Shown piece after piece: positions 10,673 to 23,030 of a stretch of 64,000 nt of DNA. This DNA is from Skeletonema tropicum (Eukaryota > Bacillariophyta > Thalassiosirophyceae > Thalassiosirales > Thalassiosiraceae): NCBI GenBank assembly GCA_037178625.1, contig CM074146.1, forward strand, positions 1,888,569-1,952,568. Direction: 5' to 3'. A model generated the notes under the pieces. It saw nothing but the letters and a program-made list of their open reading frames with translations. It did not search any database and was not told where the DNA came from. Position 1 is the first letter of the stretch; every line of letters starts with the position of its first letter. The position numbers were made by a program, and so were the translations under genes.

Positions 10673-10784
10673 CGCTACACACTCATCAACGAGTGCAACG
10701 CAAATGAGAAGAAGCTCTCATTAATTGCAATATAGCAATAAATGAGTATCAACGATAGATATACTCAAGCTACTCAACAACGTC

Positions 10785-13700
10785 ATGCGTCTCTTCAGCG
10801 GCGGCGCCGTTCTTCTCACCGTCCTCGCCACGACGACGACGACGGCAAATGCTCACCAAGATCTTGATGAGCCTTCTCCATCGTCGTCTCTCCTCCGAGG
10901 CACAGCAAACCTACAACAAGCGCGAGCTCAACTCACCTTCCCAATCTACGAACCCTTGCAAGACGACTTTGCACGTACTAATCCAGGCAATGAGGAAGAC
11001 CTCCGTCGTCTCATGGATACGGAAGGACACAGTAATCACACTGGCATGTTCCATCCCCTTTCGTGCAATGCAGATGTCACTGTCGACACCTGCCTCGGCC
11101 CCGATGCTGTTCCTTTCTCTACTATTGTTGCCGCAGCAGATCATCCCTCTACGGCCGTGGCAACTCAGTCCTCCACCTGCTATGATAGTCCGGCCTCTAA
11201 TGCAATCAACGGTGATCATTTTGATTTCTCTCACACCTGCTCTGGAGACACTCCAGCATGGTGGATGGTTGATTTTGGTGATGACATTGCCGTAGAAGAA
11301 GGTATGTTCATTAAATACTTGTGGCATTTCTGAGTCATGATCATGATATTCGTGTCTAACAAATATCTTTTGATTGTTCGCTGCATTTCAACAGTGGGAA
11401 TTGTTAACCGCAAACGATGGGGAAGAACTAGGATAATCGGGGCTGAGGTTGAGGTGCTTGATGCTGACATGAGCGTAGTCGCAAGCAAGGTTGTAGAGAA
11501 CGAGCAAGGTGAGTCTCCGTTTTGAGAAGAAACACTTTATGCTGATACACCCCACCATTGTCTTATTCTCAAATGAAATTCATTATCCGTGTTCTGTTAA
11601 CAGACATTTACTATTTCATTTTTGATGGTGCTATTGGGCGTCGTCTACGTATCATCCAGCGCTCGAATAATGAGCCTCTCAACATTGTTGAAGTCAAAGT
11701 GGAAAGGGGCCATGCTCTAGCCACTGGACAAACTCCCTACGAGCACAAGTACATCAAGCCCGGCAGTGACCCCACAAGCGAGTATGTGACTGGTGAGGCA
11801 CATATTCCATGTGGCGTCTGTGCCATTGTCGATTATACGGATGGCGAAACGGTGGAAATTCCTCGTGGCATCAACGTTGAGGGTATGCTCTACTTCCCCT
11901 CCACCGCAAACGTTGAAGTTCGTACCCCCCACCTCTACGTGCAGGGGAATCTCAAAATTGATGCCCCAAACGACGGCAACAGGATCAAGGTGCACATGAT
12001 TGATACTGAAAAGGAGCAGTTCATGATCCCACACGTTGAGAATGCTAACCAGTGTTCGGCATTGGGTTGCAGCTTAGGCAAAAAAGCCGTAGGCATTGCT
12101 GGCGGTACGTTCTTATACTATACGTGCCATTGATCATGAATTAACATATGCATATGCTTTTTTGCAAATTCAAAAGAATTTTGTTGACTTATGTTTTCCT
12201 TCACGTTGCTGCTACTTAGGTACACTTGACATCCAAGCTTTACCTGATCCTTCCTGTCCCACCTGGACATTCCTGGAGGCGGTCCTCGATGAAGAAGAGG
12301 GCACTAATCAAGTTCTACAGGTTGGGGCCAAGGCTGCTGAGTGTTGGGGACGTCGTCTTGGTGATGAGATTCTCATCACTGACACTATTGGGTGGAAGTC
12401 TTACGCGAGTCTCATTGGCACGATCGCAAGTGTCAATGTTGAAGCTGGGACAGTGACGCTCTCCTCTCCGCCCACGACACACACTGATTCCAACGAATTT
12501 GAGGACGCTAATGGACAAGAGCCCGCCGGATGGATCTCAACGTTGGCGAATGATCCAGACTTTCCAGCCGAGGTGGCATGGTTGAGCCGTTCTGTCACAT
12601 TCGATGCCGATACGACGCAAGGCTTAGCGGGTGGTGGTACATGGTGGAAATGCAATTCCGAACAGCGTCGTATTGGTGGGCATATGATGATTAGCCATAC
12701 TTCGGTGGCACAGAAGATCGAGGGGGTGGAATTCAAAAACTTTGGCCAATCGGGCACGCTTGGACGTTACGTAAGTGCAACTTTTGTGTGGTTGTGCTGC
12801 AATGTTATGGCTGTTTTGTTCCCTAACTCTCTTTTTGTCCCCATAAATATCACCAGCCCATTCACTTTCACCTTTGTGACGATGTCTCGGGTTCCACTGT
12901 TCGCAAGAATCTTGTGCGATCTTCCCACCAACGTTGTGTTGTAATTCACCGAAGTAATAATGTAAATGTCGAAGAAAATGTCGCCTTTGGTCACAAGGGG
13001 CACTGCTTCATGACCGAGGACGGAGTTGAGACTGGCAATATGTTCAAGGGAAATCTCGGTGCAGACGGACAAAGACTTTCGTGCGTAGAAGATATTATGG
13101 GCAACAAGGATGATAAGCAGGCAAGCACCTACTGGATCAGCAATCAAAACAACCAATTGTAAGTATATGTTCTTCAATTTTGTTGCGATCCCTCAGCCTC
13201 AGTCTCAGGATGTTTATTCTAATTCTAATTTCAACTCTGCCACTGACCTGCATACTTATTGCAGTGTTGATAATGTTGCAGCCGGTTCCATCAATGGCTT
13301 TTGGATCGATGGTGGAAATGATCCAATTGGAAAGTTCTCGGGCAATATTGTGAGTATGCTTGTTCACTCATTTCTCTTTCACATTCCCCTTAAAATCTCT
13401 AACAAGTCACCAAAATATCCCATTTCCTTCTTAAATTAGGCCCACAGCAATCTTAATGAGGGTATCAAGCTATACCAAGGGCAGTACAGACCCAATGCTC
13501 CTTCTCTGTTTGAGAACTCTAAGTCATACCGCAATTACCGGCAGGGTGTCCGCCTCCATCTCAACAAAAACATTATCTTCAAGGGGCTTTTGCTAGCCGA
13601 CAATGGTATTGCTATCTCAAGCTTTGATAACAATAATGAGAGCGTGTTTGAGGATACGACTGTGATAGGACTTACTGCCAAGGCAAGAGAGTTTTCTGTG

Positions 13701-16700
13701 TCACTGAATCCCCAAATTTCCAGTGGTATCAAACATGAAACAGGCATTTGCACAGACTGCCACCATATCATTAGTGGTGTTCAGTTTGCAAGTGATCCAA
13801 GTCATACACAACTGAGCCTTCGAACTATCTCATTCCGTGGGTTTGAGCCACACTTTGATGGAGCAATTGATTACGACATTCTTGCATTGAGGCTGTGGTT
13901 TGCGTTTCCAGGCTTTCATGGGTCGGGTGGTAAGTCAATCATATCTTCGTCAGTATTTCATGCAGGTTGCTCTACATCATTATCTCACGATCACGATGAT
14001 TTTTGTTTGCACTTGCACAGGCACAATTCTCCATGGTGGTGATACACGCTTCTGGAACATGCCTTCTCTTGAGGGAGTGACTATTAGTTCCCCCGATAAC
14101 GGCTTTGACTTTGAAGGTCAACTTCTCATTGATCAACCAGGTGAGTAAAAATAACAAGATGCATCTTCGTATGACTTTGGTTTCAATTCATCTTCCAGCT
14201 TCTAACAAGAGCTCTTTCCTTCGACGGGCACACGTGCACAATATAGCAAAAATGCACGGGTATTTTCAGGACGTCAATGGTACATTTCACGTGGACGGAC
14301 CAGGCGTATTCATCCCGCAAGACTCGTCTGGGATGGTGCCTAATGCCCCCGAGTTCTCGTTTCTGGCAGATCATCGCTGTAACAAAGCAAATTCTAGACC
14401 CAACTCGTTTGCACTTTTTTGTGCTGGATCTTGTATTCGCAAAGGTAAGTCACATGTGCACCTACCTCATGATCACACTACATGCATCTTGCCATGATTG
14501 ACACCACTATTTTTCTTCTTTCATGTGAAAGTGTTTGTTCATAGCAATTGTCCTGGGGACCTATTCGTAACAAGTACCTCAACCAATGAACAGTCATCCT
14601 TCCCTCCAACTCGATTTCGAACCCTGACAGCAGGTTGGGGAATGGACTACGACGAAACAGTATGGTCAACCAAACTGCATGTAGCTTTCCTCTCCAATGA
14701 TGACTACCAGCTTAGCTGCAAAACTGAAAGTGGAGACATTTTCAGCCCCAAGTTTATGAGGGTGACCTTTGACGGCCGAACTTACCAAATCAGGAACAAT
14801 AATAATTGCTGTAAACCTGGCTGGTATGATATGAATTTTGCCAGGCCCCCTCCATCGTGTACCCCTTACGTAGATCAAGGATCATTTCAACTGCCAGCAG
14901 TGCCTCTGTACCAACATTTTGAGGCAAATGAATTTGTACATTACTGGAATCAAGCTGATGTAGATGGTATCAGGCTTAAGGATCATCAATTTGGTGGCGC
15001 ACGTTATGGTCCTGTAAATTTTGGTGCATCAGGCGAATCTCGTGCTGTACTCGTAAATTGGAAAAGCCTTACCTCTTGGGTTAGTGTAGAAATGAAACTT
15101 GACGATGGGACATTGATTGGTAAGGTCAGTCAGGCTGATGCGGGTATCGAGAGTGCTATGGAAATAGATATTCCTCCAGAAGTCAGCGGCATTCATGAAG
15201 TGATCTTTACAGCCCACAGATTCGCTGGAACTCATCATTTTGCCAAGATTTTTTCATTTGAAATTCTTCCTCCACTTCCAACCACATCACCAACAATGAG
15301 TTCTGCCCCTACAATGTCGCTGGTGCCCACCAAGCCGGCGATAGACATTGTCTTCACGCCCAATGACAATAATCAATGGTTCCCATTTGGCCCTCATACG
15401 CTCAAGGACACTGGTGAGCTTACGTTTTCTGTCAAAGCAACAAATGATGCTCATGTTGCCTTAGGTTCAGCTACGGATCAACCTACCGGTCGTGATGTAC
15501 CCAGTCATGTGGAAATTTTCATTGGAGGATGGGGCAATTCACGTTCTGGCATTCGTCCTGCCACAGGCGATGTGAATAACCAAGTTGAAGTAGGTGGAGC
15601 CTATCTTAGTGGCAGTGACTACAATACCTTTCGCATTACCTGGTCACCAACTGAAATCAAGCTCGAACACTTGTCGCTTTGCGGTACATGGGTCGCTATG
15701 GTGAGCATGGATCGAAGCTCGTTGGACATCATCATTGATCGTGCGATTGTAATGACTGGCTGGGATAGCACTGGAGAGTTTCAGCTTGTCAAGGACCCAC
15801 CAACACCGTCCTGTGAGGCTGGTACTGTCCTCACACCCAATGACAATAATCAATGGTTCCCATTTGGCTCTACACTTGAGGACACTGGTGAGCTTGCGTT
15901 TTCTGTCAAAGCAACAAATGATGCTCATGTTGCCTTAGGTTCAGCTACGGATCAACCTACCGGTCGTGATGTACCCAGTCATGTGGAAATTTTCATTGGA
16001 GGATGGGGCAATTCACGTTCTGGCATTCGTCCTGCCACAGTTGAAGTAGGTGGAGCCTATCTTAGTGGCAGTGACTACAATACCTTTCGCATTACCTGGT
16101 CACCAACTGAAATCAAGCTCGAACACTTGTCGCTTTGCGGTACATGGGTCGCTATGGTGAGCATGGATCGAAGCTCGTTGGACATCATCATTGAGCGTGC
16201 TCTTGTAATGACTGGCTGGGATAGCACTGGAGAGTTTCAGCTTGTCAAGGACCCACCAACACCGTCCTGTGAGGCTGGTACTGTCCTCACACCCAATGAC
16301 AATAATCAATGGTTCCCATTTGGCTCTACACTTGAGGACACTGGTGAGCTTGCGTTTTCTGTCAAAGCAACAAATGATGCTCATGTTGCCTTAGGTTCAG
16401 CTACGGATCAACCTACCGGTCGTGATGTACCCAGTCATGTGGAAATTTTCATTGGAGGATGGGGCAATTCACGTTCTGGCATTCGTCCTGCCACAGGCGA
16501 TGTGAATAACCAAGTTGAAGTAGGTGGAGCCTATCTTAGTGGCAGTGACTACAATACCTTTCGCATTACCTGGTCACCAACTGAAATCAAGCTCGAACAC
16601 TTGTCGCTTTGCGGTACATGGGTCGCTATGGTGAGCATGGATCGAAGCTCGTTGGACATCATCATTGATCGTGCTCTTGTAATGACTGGCTGGGATAGCA

Positions 16701-18178
16701 CTGGAGAGTTTCAGCTTGTCAAGGACCCACCAACACCGTCCTGTGAGGCTGGTACTGTCCTCACACCCAATGACAATAATCAATGGTTCCCATTTGGCTC
16801 TACACTTGAGGACACTGGTGAGCTTGCGTTTTCTGTCAAAGCAACAAATGATGCTCATGTTGCCTTAGGTTCAGCTACGGATCAACCTACCGGTCGTGAT
16901 GTACCCAGTCATGTGGAAATTTTCATTGGAGGATGGGGCAATTCACGTTCTGGCATTCGTCCTGCCACAGGCGATGTGAATAACCAAGTTGAAGTAGGTG
17001 GAGCCTATCTTAGTGGCAGTGACTACAATACCTTTCGCATTACCTGGTCACCAACTGAAATCAAGCTCGAACACTTGTCGCTTTGCGGTACATGGGTCGC
17101 TATGGTGAGCATGGATCGAAGCTCGTTGGACATCATCATTGATCGTGCTCTTGTAATGACTGGCTGGGATAGCACTGGAGAGTTTCAGCTTGTCAAGGAC
17201 CCACCAACACCGTCCTGTGAGGCTGGTACTGTCCTCACACCCAATGACAATAATCAATGGTTCCCATTTGGCTCTACACTTGAGGACACTGGTGAGCTTG
17301 CGTTTTCTGTCAAAGCAACAAATGATGCTCATGTTGCCTTAGGTTCAGCTACGGATCAACCTACCGGTCGTGATGTACCCAGTCATGTGGAAATTTTCAT
17401 TGGAGGATGGGGCAATTCACGTTCTGGCATTCGTCCTGCCACAGGCGATGTGAATAACCAAGTTGAAGTAGGTGGAGCCTATCTTAGTGGCAGTGACTAC
17501 AATACCTTTCGCATTACCTGGTCACCAACTGAAATCAAGCTCGAACACTTGTCGCTTTGCGGTACATGGGTCGCTATGGTGAGCATGGATCGAAGCTCGT
17601 TGGACATCATCATTGATCGTGCGATTGTAATGACTGGCTGGGATAGCACTGGAGAGTTTCAGCTTGTCAAGGACCCACCAACACCGTCCTGTGAGGCTGG
17701 TACTGTCCTCACACCCAATGACAATAATCAATGGTTCCCATTTGGCTCTACACTTGAGGACACTGGTGAGCTTGCGTTTTCTGTCAAAGCAACAAATGAT
17801 GCTCATGTTGCCTTAGGTTCAGCTACGGATCAACCTACCGGTCGTGATGTACCCAGTCATGTGGAAATTTTCATTGGAGGATGGGGCAATTCACGTTCTG
17901 GCATTCGTCCTGCCACAGGCGATGTGAATAACCAAGTTGAAGTAGGTGGAGCCTATCTTAGTGGCAGTGACTACAATACCTTTCGCATTACCTGGTCACC
18001 AACTGGAATTGCGTTAGAACACTTGGCAGGATGCGAATGGGTCCATATGGCTTGGATGGGTCTAAGCTCGTTGAACGTCAGCATTGATCGTGCTCTTGTA
18101 ATGACTGGCTGGGGAAGTACTGGGGAGTTCATTCTTATTCAGAGTGGCCTACCATCGTCCTGTGATGCCTCTTCCTAG
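10785..18178 (+). CDS. Secreted discoidin/G8/beta-helix protein with six FAMeT-like repeats
   Basis: Ten exons joined at GT-AG sites keep one frame throughout: 10785-11301, 11395-11508, 11604-12104, 12220-12770, 12857-13158, 13265-13349, 13440-13929, 14021-14140, 14199-14444, 14532-18178. The product is 2190 residues. Residues 1-23 form a signal peptide. Residues ~115-250 resemble an F5/8-type C (discoidin/fucolectin) domain (VATQSSTCYDSPASNAING, WWMVDFGD). Residues ~290-400 match a G8 domain (VEIPRGINVEG, GIAGGTLDIQ). Residues ~400-950 form a CEMIP/TMEM2-like right-handed beta-helix (GRYPIHFHLCDDVSG, HRSNNVNVEENVAF). A Thr/Pro linker leads to six Methyltransf_FA-like repeats from ~1251. The family often binds or acts on extracellular polysaccharide; the substrate here is unknown. 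I see no transmembrane segment. Confidence 0.85.
15356..18172 (+). repeat. Six tandem 474-bp coding repeats
   Basis: Units start at about 15359, 15833, 16289, 16763, 17237 and 17711. Unit length is 474 bp except unit 2 (456 bp), which lacks the 18 bases ggcgatgtgaataaccaa (six residues, in frame). Units 2-5 are almost base-identical. Unit 1 differs at its start, and unit 6 diverges in its last ~170 bases. Each unit encodes one Methyltransf_FA-like domain (EIFIGGWGNSRSGIRPAT core). The pattern fits recent unequal exchange or conversion with older flanking units. Confidence 0.92.
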
Positions 18179-18490
18179 GTTGATTTTACTCGCCAAAAGT
18201 TCTATAAAATTAGAATTACAAAGTCAGAGTAGTATTAGTTTTTCCATCGTAGATAGATGAATCCTTTCAATATCTTCATTGCCCTGTGCTCTAGCTAAAG
18301 TGGTGCAAGAATCAGGGAGGCATGATACTCACAGAAATAGAACCATGTGGTGCAAGAGGCGTGGATGAGATAGAGAGACGAATCGGAAACAAGAAAACAT
18401 GTTACGTGTTGTACCCTTACAAGACCACTTCGATTTGAATCTGACTGATACGCACCTCGACCTCGATCCATATATCCATATCATAATATC
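18179..18490. other. 3' flank of the secreted-protein gene
   Basis: AT-rich bases follow the stop. No ORF or repeat was seen; a polyadenylation region is expected here but no signal is certain. Confidence 0.4.
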
Positions 18491-18494
18491 ACTC

Positions 18495-18845
18495 AGGAAA
18501 TTAGGTAAATGTTGCATTATCGCTACCTAGACATCATTGAACCAACAATTGGAGTGTTCATACGCCGAGGGCAGAACCAAACAGCGTCGCAGTTGGAACC
18601 ACGGGAGAGGGTTGTCTCTGTTACCACTACCACAGCTCGTTTTATAGAGCCCGGGATATGATATTGATACAGATTTCAATAAGCCTGAATACAGGCGAGA
18701 TATAAAAAGTGTTTGCATGAGAGTATAAGCATATACCTATCTTTATCCTTGGTTGTTTTGACCGCGTCGAAGTGCGCTTGCGCCCGCTGGTGGAGTATCA
18801 ATATCAAGAAGGCATCACATGCTGCTCTCACTGATACAGCAGCCA
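18495..18845 (+). repeat. Dispersed repeat, copy 1
   Basis: About 350 bases match the reverse complement of 33,915-34,262. Shared blocks, in order, include aggaaattaggtaaatgttg, cgctacctagacatcattga, catacgccgagggcag, acgggagagggttgtctct, gcctg(a/t)atacaggcgagat, gagagtataagcatatacc and gaccgcgtcgaagtgcgctt. Small indels separate the copies. It may be part of a retroelement or a solo LTR, but no ends or target duplications were identified. Confidence 0.75.
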
Positions 18846-19656
18846 ATAAGCCTGATGCTCACCAGAAGTTGTTTCGAGATTATCAAGATTGATTTCCATC
18901 AAATATTTATCCTCCTCCCCTAGCCCTTCTAAGCCCATCTCTTGCTGCTCCTCAATAGCTATTTGTAACTCCTCCTTCCTCTCTAACAACTAACGCAAGC
19001 ATACCCGGAATTTTATCATGAATCAAGAAATTCCTCACCATGACCAGCCATTGTCCATGTCCATGTGTCCATGTGTCATCTCCATCAGCTTGATAGAGAA
19101 GCTTTGTGCCCATTTTGCGCCAGAAAGATAGCTGCCCCCCCAGATGACAATGTAACTCTTGAATCGCAAAAAACTCCTTGGATATCATTCCTTCCATAAA
19201 CCACCGCCATCCGATCTGTCTTCTGAAAGTGCTAACTTCTGCAATGTGGGGTCTCATGATTGCCAGAAATGCAGGGCTTGCCCGAGCAATGGTCGGTATT
19301 TTTATAGTAATGATGGTACCGATCGATGCAACTTGAAGAGAGCTTTCCAACAGTGGTCATATTGTATTTTGGTCAATATTGGACCTTGGCACCAGCACCG
19401 GTGGATTTTCAAGCTGTCGGTGTCGGTGTCGGTGTCGGCGGCTTTCTTGCCCGATCACTTTCTAACCCTGTTTTTGACCAATTCGATTGAACAAAGGTGC
19501 TCCAGTCAAGCTCATCATATGTCTAATCGATAGTGCTCACTCTCAGCTTTCCAAAACGACACTCATCGCCCTCATTGGACTGCTAGGAGAGAAGATAGGC
19601 TTCATGGTGCATCTGATCTGCTTGATGGGTTGATTTTTGATAAATGAAAATAAGAT
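18846..19656. other. Gene-free spacer before the Ginger-like element
   Basis: Two overlapping frames (18952-19350 minus, 19159-19533 plus) lack recognisable domains. A short cggtgt tandem run occurs near 19419-19440. Confidence 0.35.
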
Positions 19657-19660
19657 GATG

Positions 19661-19702
19661 TGTTAGACCCAAAAGACCAAATCTGCCATTTAGCCAAATG
19701 GC
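19661..19702 (+). repeat. Left terminal inverted repeat
   Basis: It starts tgttagacccaaaagac and contains a small internal palindrome (gccatttagccaaatggc). It matches 27370-27411 reverse-complemented with one C/A difference at position 17. Similarity continues inward after a gap. Confidence 0.9.
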
Positions 19703-20559
19703 AGAACTGACAGTGCCAATAGACCAATCCACTAAAATGGATACGAAACGGATACATTTGGCCTAATTGCGATGCCTATCACTACCAATAGACCGATTGC
19801 CCCCTACTCGGAACATTTCGCCTTAACGCGATGACAAGCCCCAAGATCGGGCATCATCTATCTCCGTCAGCGTCATTCATAGGTTTTCCTCAATCCTATC
19901 ACTTTTATGGAGACGTGCATCATGCATCCGCGCAGCGTTGTCAAAAAATCAATATCTATCACACGATGGTAAATACTGCACTACTTTGATTATCACCACA
20001 GCGACTACGGTGGATAAACTTCGCCGATAATTTAGTGAATGGTACTTTTGATACTGCGCTATGGAGCAGTGTTTTCAGCGTTATCATTGATTGAGCACGC
20101 ACTGACGAATTGTGTACAACTGATTACCAACAATGTCGTGACTGCTTCGGCAAAACATTCATGAGAATTACAATATTGGAATGAATATGCACATGCAGCA
20201 ATGAACTCAATCATTTCCGCCGTATATGAGCAATTGGCAGCGGGTGTTAGGCTTGGCGGTTGTAATGAAGTGGGATGATAAGAATCTATTATCATGTAAG
20301 AATGTGAAACATACAATCAGCACAGATACACTACAGATACAGCATCATCATGGCACATTACGGATGCCAAGAATTTCATTATGCAACAAACAAACATATA
20401 GTGGATGCATCGCTCGATGGTATTAGTCAATAAGGATGATCGCCTTTATTGGTATTGGATCTACATGAGGATAATCGTCCCATTACATGTTATAGCTATA
20501 ACGCTAAATGGAATACAACAAATTACCCAGAATTCGTGCTCATATGGTTCGTGGCATCA

Positions 20560-21020
20560 CTTTTATCGTTGCATTTCATCTGAGCAGTACTGAGATACTT
20601 CTATACTATCATCATGATGTATAATGGGCCACTAAATGCGGCTCCTTGCCATACTGACAGCGTTAGACACAGAATGGCGACCAATGTAGTGCTTGAAGCA
20701 AGCCCAAACTCGACCACACCGGGGCCAACAAGGTTGCAACATCACTTCTATCAATAAAATGCGCATGAGCAGTAGCATTATGCTTCTATACAATCACCAC
20801 CAAGTGCAATGGGGCACTAAACACGTTTTATTGCCATACCAACAGCGTTAGATACGAAATGGTGGTTGTATGCTGCTGATGCTTGCCAGTCCAAATTGAA
20901 CCGCACTGGTGCGGCTAAAAGCTTCGTGGCACCCAGTTCCATCAACACAGTTCGTCGGAGCAGTGGCAATGTGCTTACATACTATCAATACCAAGTAGAA
21001 TGGTCCACCCAACACGGCTA
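20560..21020 (+). repeat. Diverged tandem repeats in the non-coding part of the transposon
   Basis: Three degenerate units of about 180 bases can be aligned, beginning near 20580, 20768 and 20957. The shared order is gagcagt, cttctatactatca or a variant, caagt(g/a)(c/g)aatggg, ccactaaa, ccatac(t/c)(g/a)acagcgttaga and acgaaatggt. They lie between the left TIR and the end of the helix-turn-helix ORF. They may be subterminal binding sites or relics. Confidence 0.55.
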
Positions 21021-21034
21021 ACTAAAATGCATGA

Positions 21035-22732
21035 TTAATAACCATCTCTATTTCTCCTCCTCCTAAGCATCATTTGGAGGCCGGAATTGACCACCCACCA
21101 CCTCAACTTTATCAAGACCTCCATGAGACTTCCAAAGTCTTGCTTGCAACATGCTATGATGGTGACTCTATATCCGTCAATGACGTATGAATATGTTGTG
21201 CAGTAATTGTAACCACTCCTCCAATCATTCTTGGTATCAAGATGCATAGCAAGTCGATCATTATCTGTCACTCGTCTTGCTATGAATCCGACATACTCCC
21301 AGTTCAGCGTGATATTATTATCATTCCCCAGATAATCTCTAACAAAGTAATCACGAATCAAGTCACGCCGCCTTACATCTGGAAATGCATCTGGGTACAC
21401 CTGCTCCGTTAAACGATCCATACCTGTCAAGACAGAGGTCAATTCCTCCTTGACCTCGTCGGTCATAAATCGAAGTATCTCCGTTGTTTTCTTCAAAAAG
21501 GGGACACGCAATGGATTCCTGCTACCATCCAAAACAACATTACCATCAGCATCTGAATATTGGTCACAGCTACCTTGAGCTTGATTGAACAACAAGTCAT
21601 AACGATAGACGTTACTGCCAACATCACGGCCAGCATCGGCGCTCAAGTATCCCTTACATCGTTCGTCACACACCAAAAAGTGAAGGAATGCTTGCTTTAC
21701 GGCATCGCTCGTCATTGAGACCATACCAGCCTCGGTTGTACCACTTCTAAAGACAAAGACTCCATCATCCCTTCTACCCATGCCAAATCTTGCCATGTCC
21801 TCTGAGACATCAATCACATCAACACCATTCATACGAATCGTAGTATCAGAATCTGCCTTGGTCGATACAAATCCAGAACCGTGGGAAAGTCGATCCAATC
21901 CCTTATGGACTATGATCAAATCGTTGTCATGCGGTGTGACAGAAATTGCCACATTTATCACTGCAACTGCAAAGTATAGCCCATCCGTCACGCCTCGGTT
22001 GGCATCCTTTACTGATGCTGGCTGATGATTTCTCAAGGGATGACCAGCCTTTTGACCTACACCTAAATCAGAATTTGGATCCCTACCGTTGCAGAATCTA
22101 CTGCAATCGCGTAAATGATAGACGAGATACTGTCCGTTCGCACTGTTGGAGAATGAATTGGAATAACTGAGGGCAAGGTACAAGTTCATCGCAAGTTCAA
22201 GCTCGCCAATATCCATTTCTTCGCAGTCACCATCATCGTATCTGACAGACCACCATTCCTCGTGCTCATCGTATGAGATTACGTAACCACAGAAAATTTT
22301 ATCTGATAATACGAAGTACTTTGCAACTTTGCGACCAATATAACTTTCTGGCAAGGGAAGAAGCGGCTTTACTCGGTTGTAGTATTGGTTGTCTGCCTGT
22401 CTTCGCTTCAACTTGAAATCTTTCTTCAACTTTTGAATCTTGAATGATTTGTCCTTGAACATCGTTTCTTTTACGAATGCATGTAAGTCATCATCAGGAA
22501 TGAGCACCCGATGATTTGGTTTGGCTTCTCCATTGGTTGGAAGCGGCCTCCTTTTACTGTCTCGACGGCAATAAGGATAAAGAGTACCATGTGGAATGCC
22601 ATTATTCTTGCAATATTGACGTAAACTTATTCCAGTCTGAAGATCCCATTCTTCCACAAGACGTATCAGTTTTTGTTGTTCCACCTTGGAACTCCGATCG
22701 GTTCGCCTTCTTCTCTTTGAAGCTTTGCCCAT
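21035..22732 (-). CDS. Orphan helix-turn-helix ORF of the transposon
   Basis: ATG at 22732 opens a 565-residue frame. Residues ~1-60 are basic and contain QKLIRLVEEWDLQTGISLRQYCKNNGI, a Psq/CENP-B-like helix-turn-helix pattern suited to DNA binding. Residues ~130-180 (KVAKYFVLSDKIFCGYVISYD...WWSVRYDDGDCEEM) look like a Tudor/SH3-like barrel. The C-terminal ~380 residues are well structured in composition but match no family I know. The ORF follows the protease frame on the same strand, inside the TIRs, so it probably acts in transposition (TIR recognition or target choice). That role is inference. Confidence 0.7.
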   Translation of the reverse strand: MGKASKRRRRTDRSSKVEQQKLIRLVEEWDLQTGISLRQYCKNNGIPHGTLYPYCRRDSKRRPLPTNGEAKPNHRVLIPDDDLHAFVKETMFKDKSFKIQKLKKDFKLKRRQADNQYYNRVKPLLPLPESYIGRKVAKYFVLSDKIFCGYVISYDEHEEWWSVRYDDGDCEEMDIGELELAMNLYLALSYSNSFSNSANGQYLVYHLRDCSRFCNGRDPNSDLGVGQKAGHPLRNHQPASVKDANRGVTDGLYFAVAVINVAISVTPHDNDLIIVHKGLDRLSHGSGFVSTKADSDTTIRMNGVDVIDVSEDMARFGMGRRDDGVFVFRSGTTEAGMVSMTSDAVKQAFLHFLVCDERCKGYLSADAGRDVGSNVYRYDLLFNQAQGSCDQYSDADGNVVLDGSRNPLRVPFLKKTTEILRFMTDEVKEELTSVLTGMDRLTEQVYPDAFPDVRRRDLIRDYFVRDYLGNDNNITLNWEYVGFIARRVTDNDRLAMHLDTKNDWRSGYNYCTTYSYVIDGYRVTIIACCKQDFGSLMEVLIKLRWWVVNSGLQMMLRRRRNRDGY

Positions 22733-23030
22733 TGCTTTTGTTTATTCTATCTAGTAAGAACATTTCACAACAGCTCAACAGAGCACTCAGCTCTCTTAGT
22801 CTTGTTTCTTTCCCGAAAAAAAAGAAGCCATTTAAAATTTAATTTTTTTGGCAGAGCAAGTTGTCAGACTACTAATCATGTAACACCCACAGTACTACGC
22901 CCTGCAAACACTCTCTTTCAGTCTTGTTTCTCGGTGCACGGCAAACCCACTAGTATGCGCTGCAAACATTATTACTGTAGCATCCCACACAAACTCACAG
23001 TACTATGCGTTGCAACTTGACTACTTCTGA

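Noticed and set aside
15644..17806. Five identical 94-codon antisense ORFs spaced 456-474 bp apart
   Set aside because: They are shadows of the 474-bp coding repeats on the plus strand; the sense frame has the domain pattern and the exon support.
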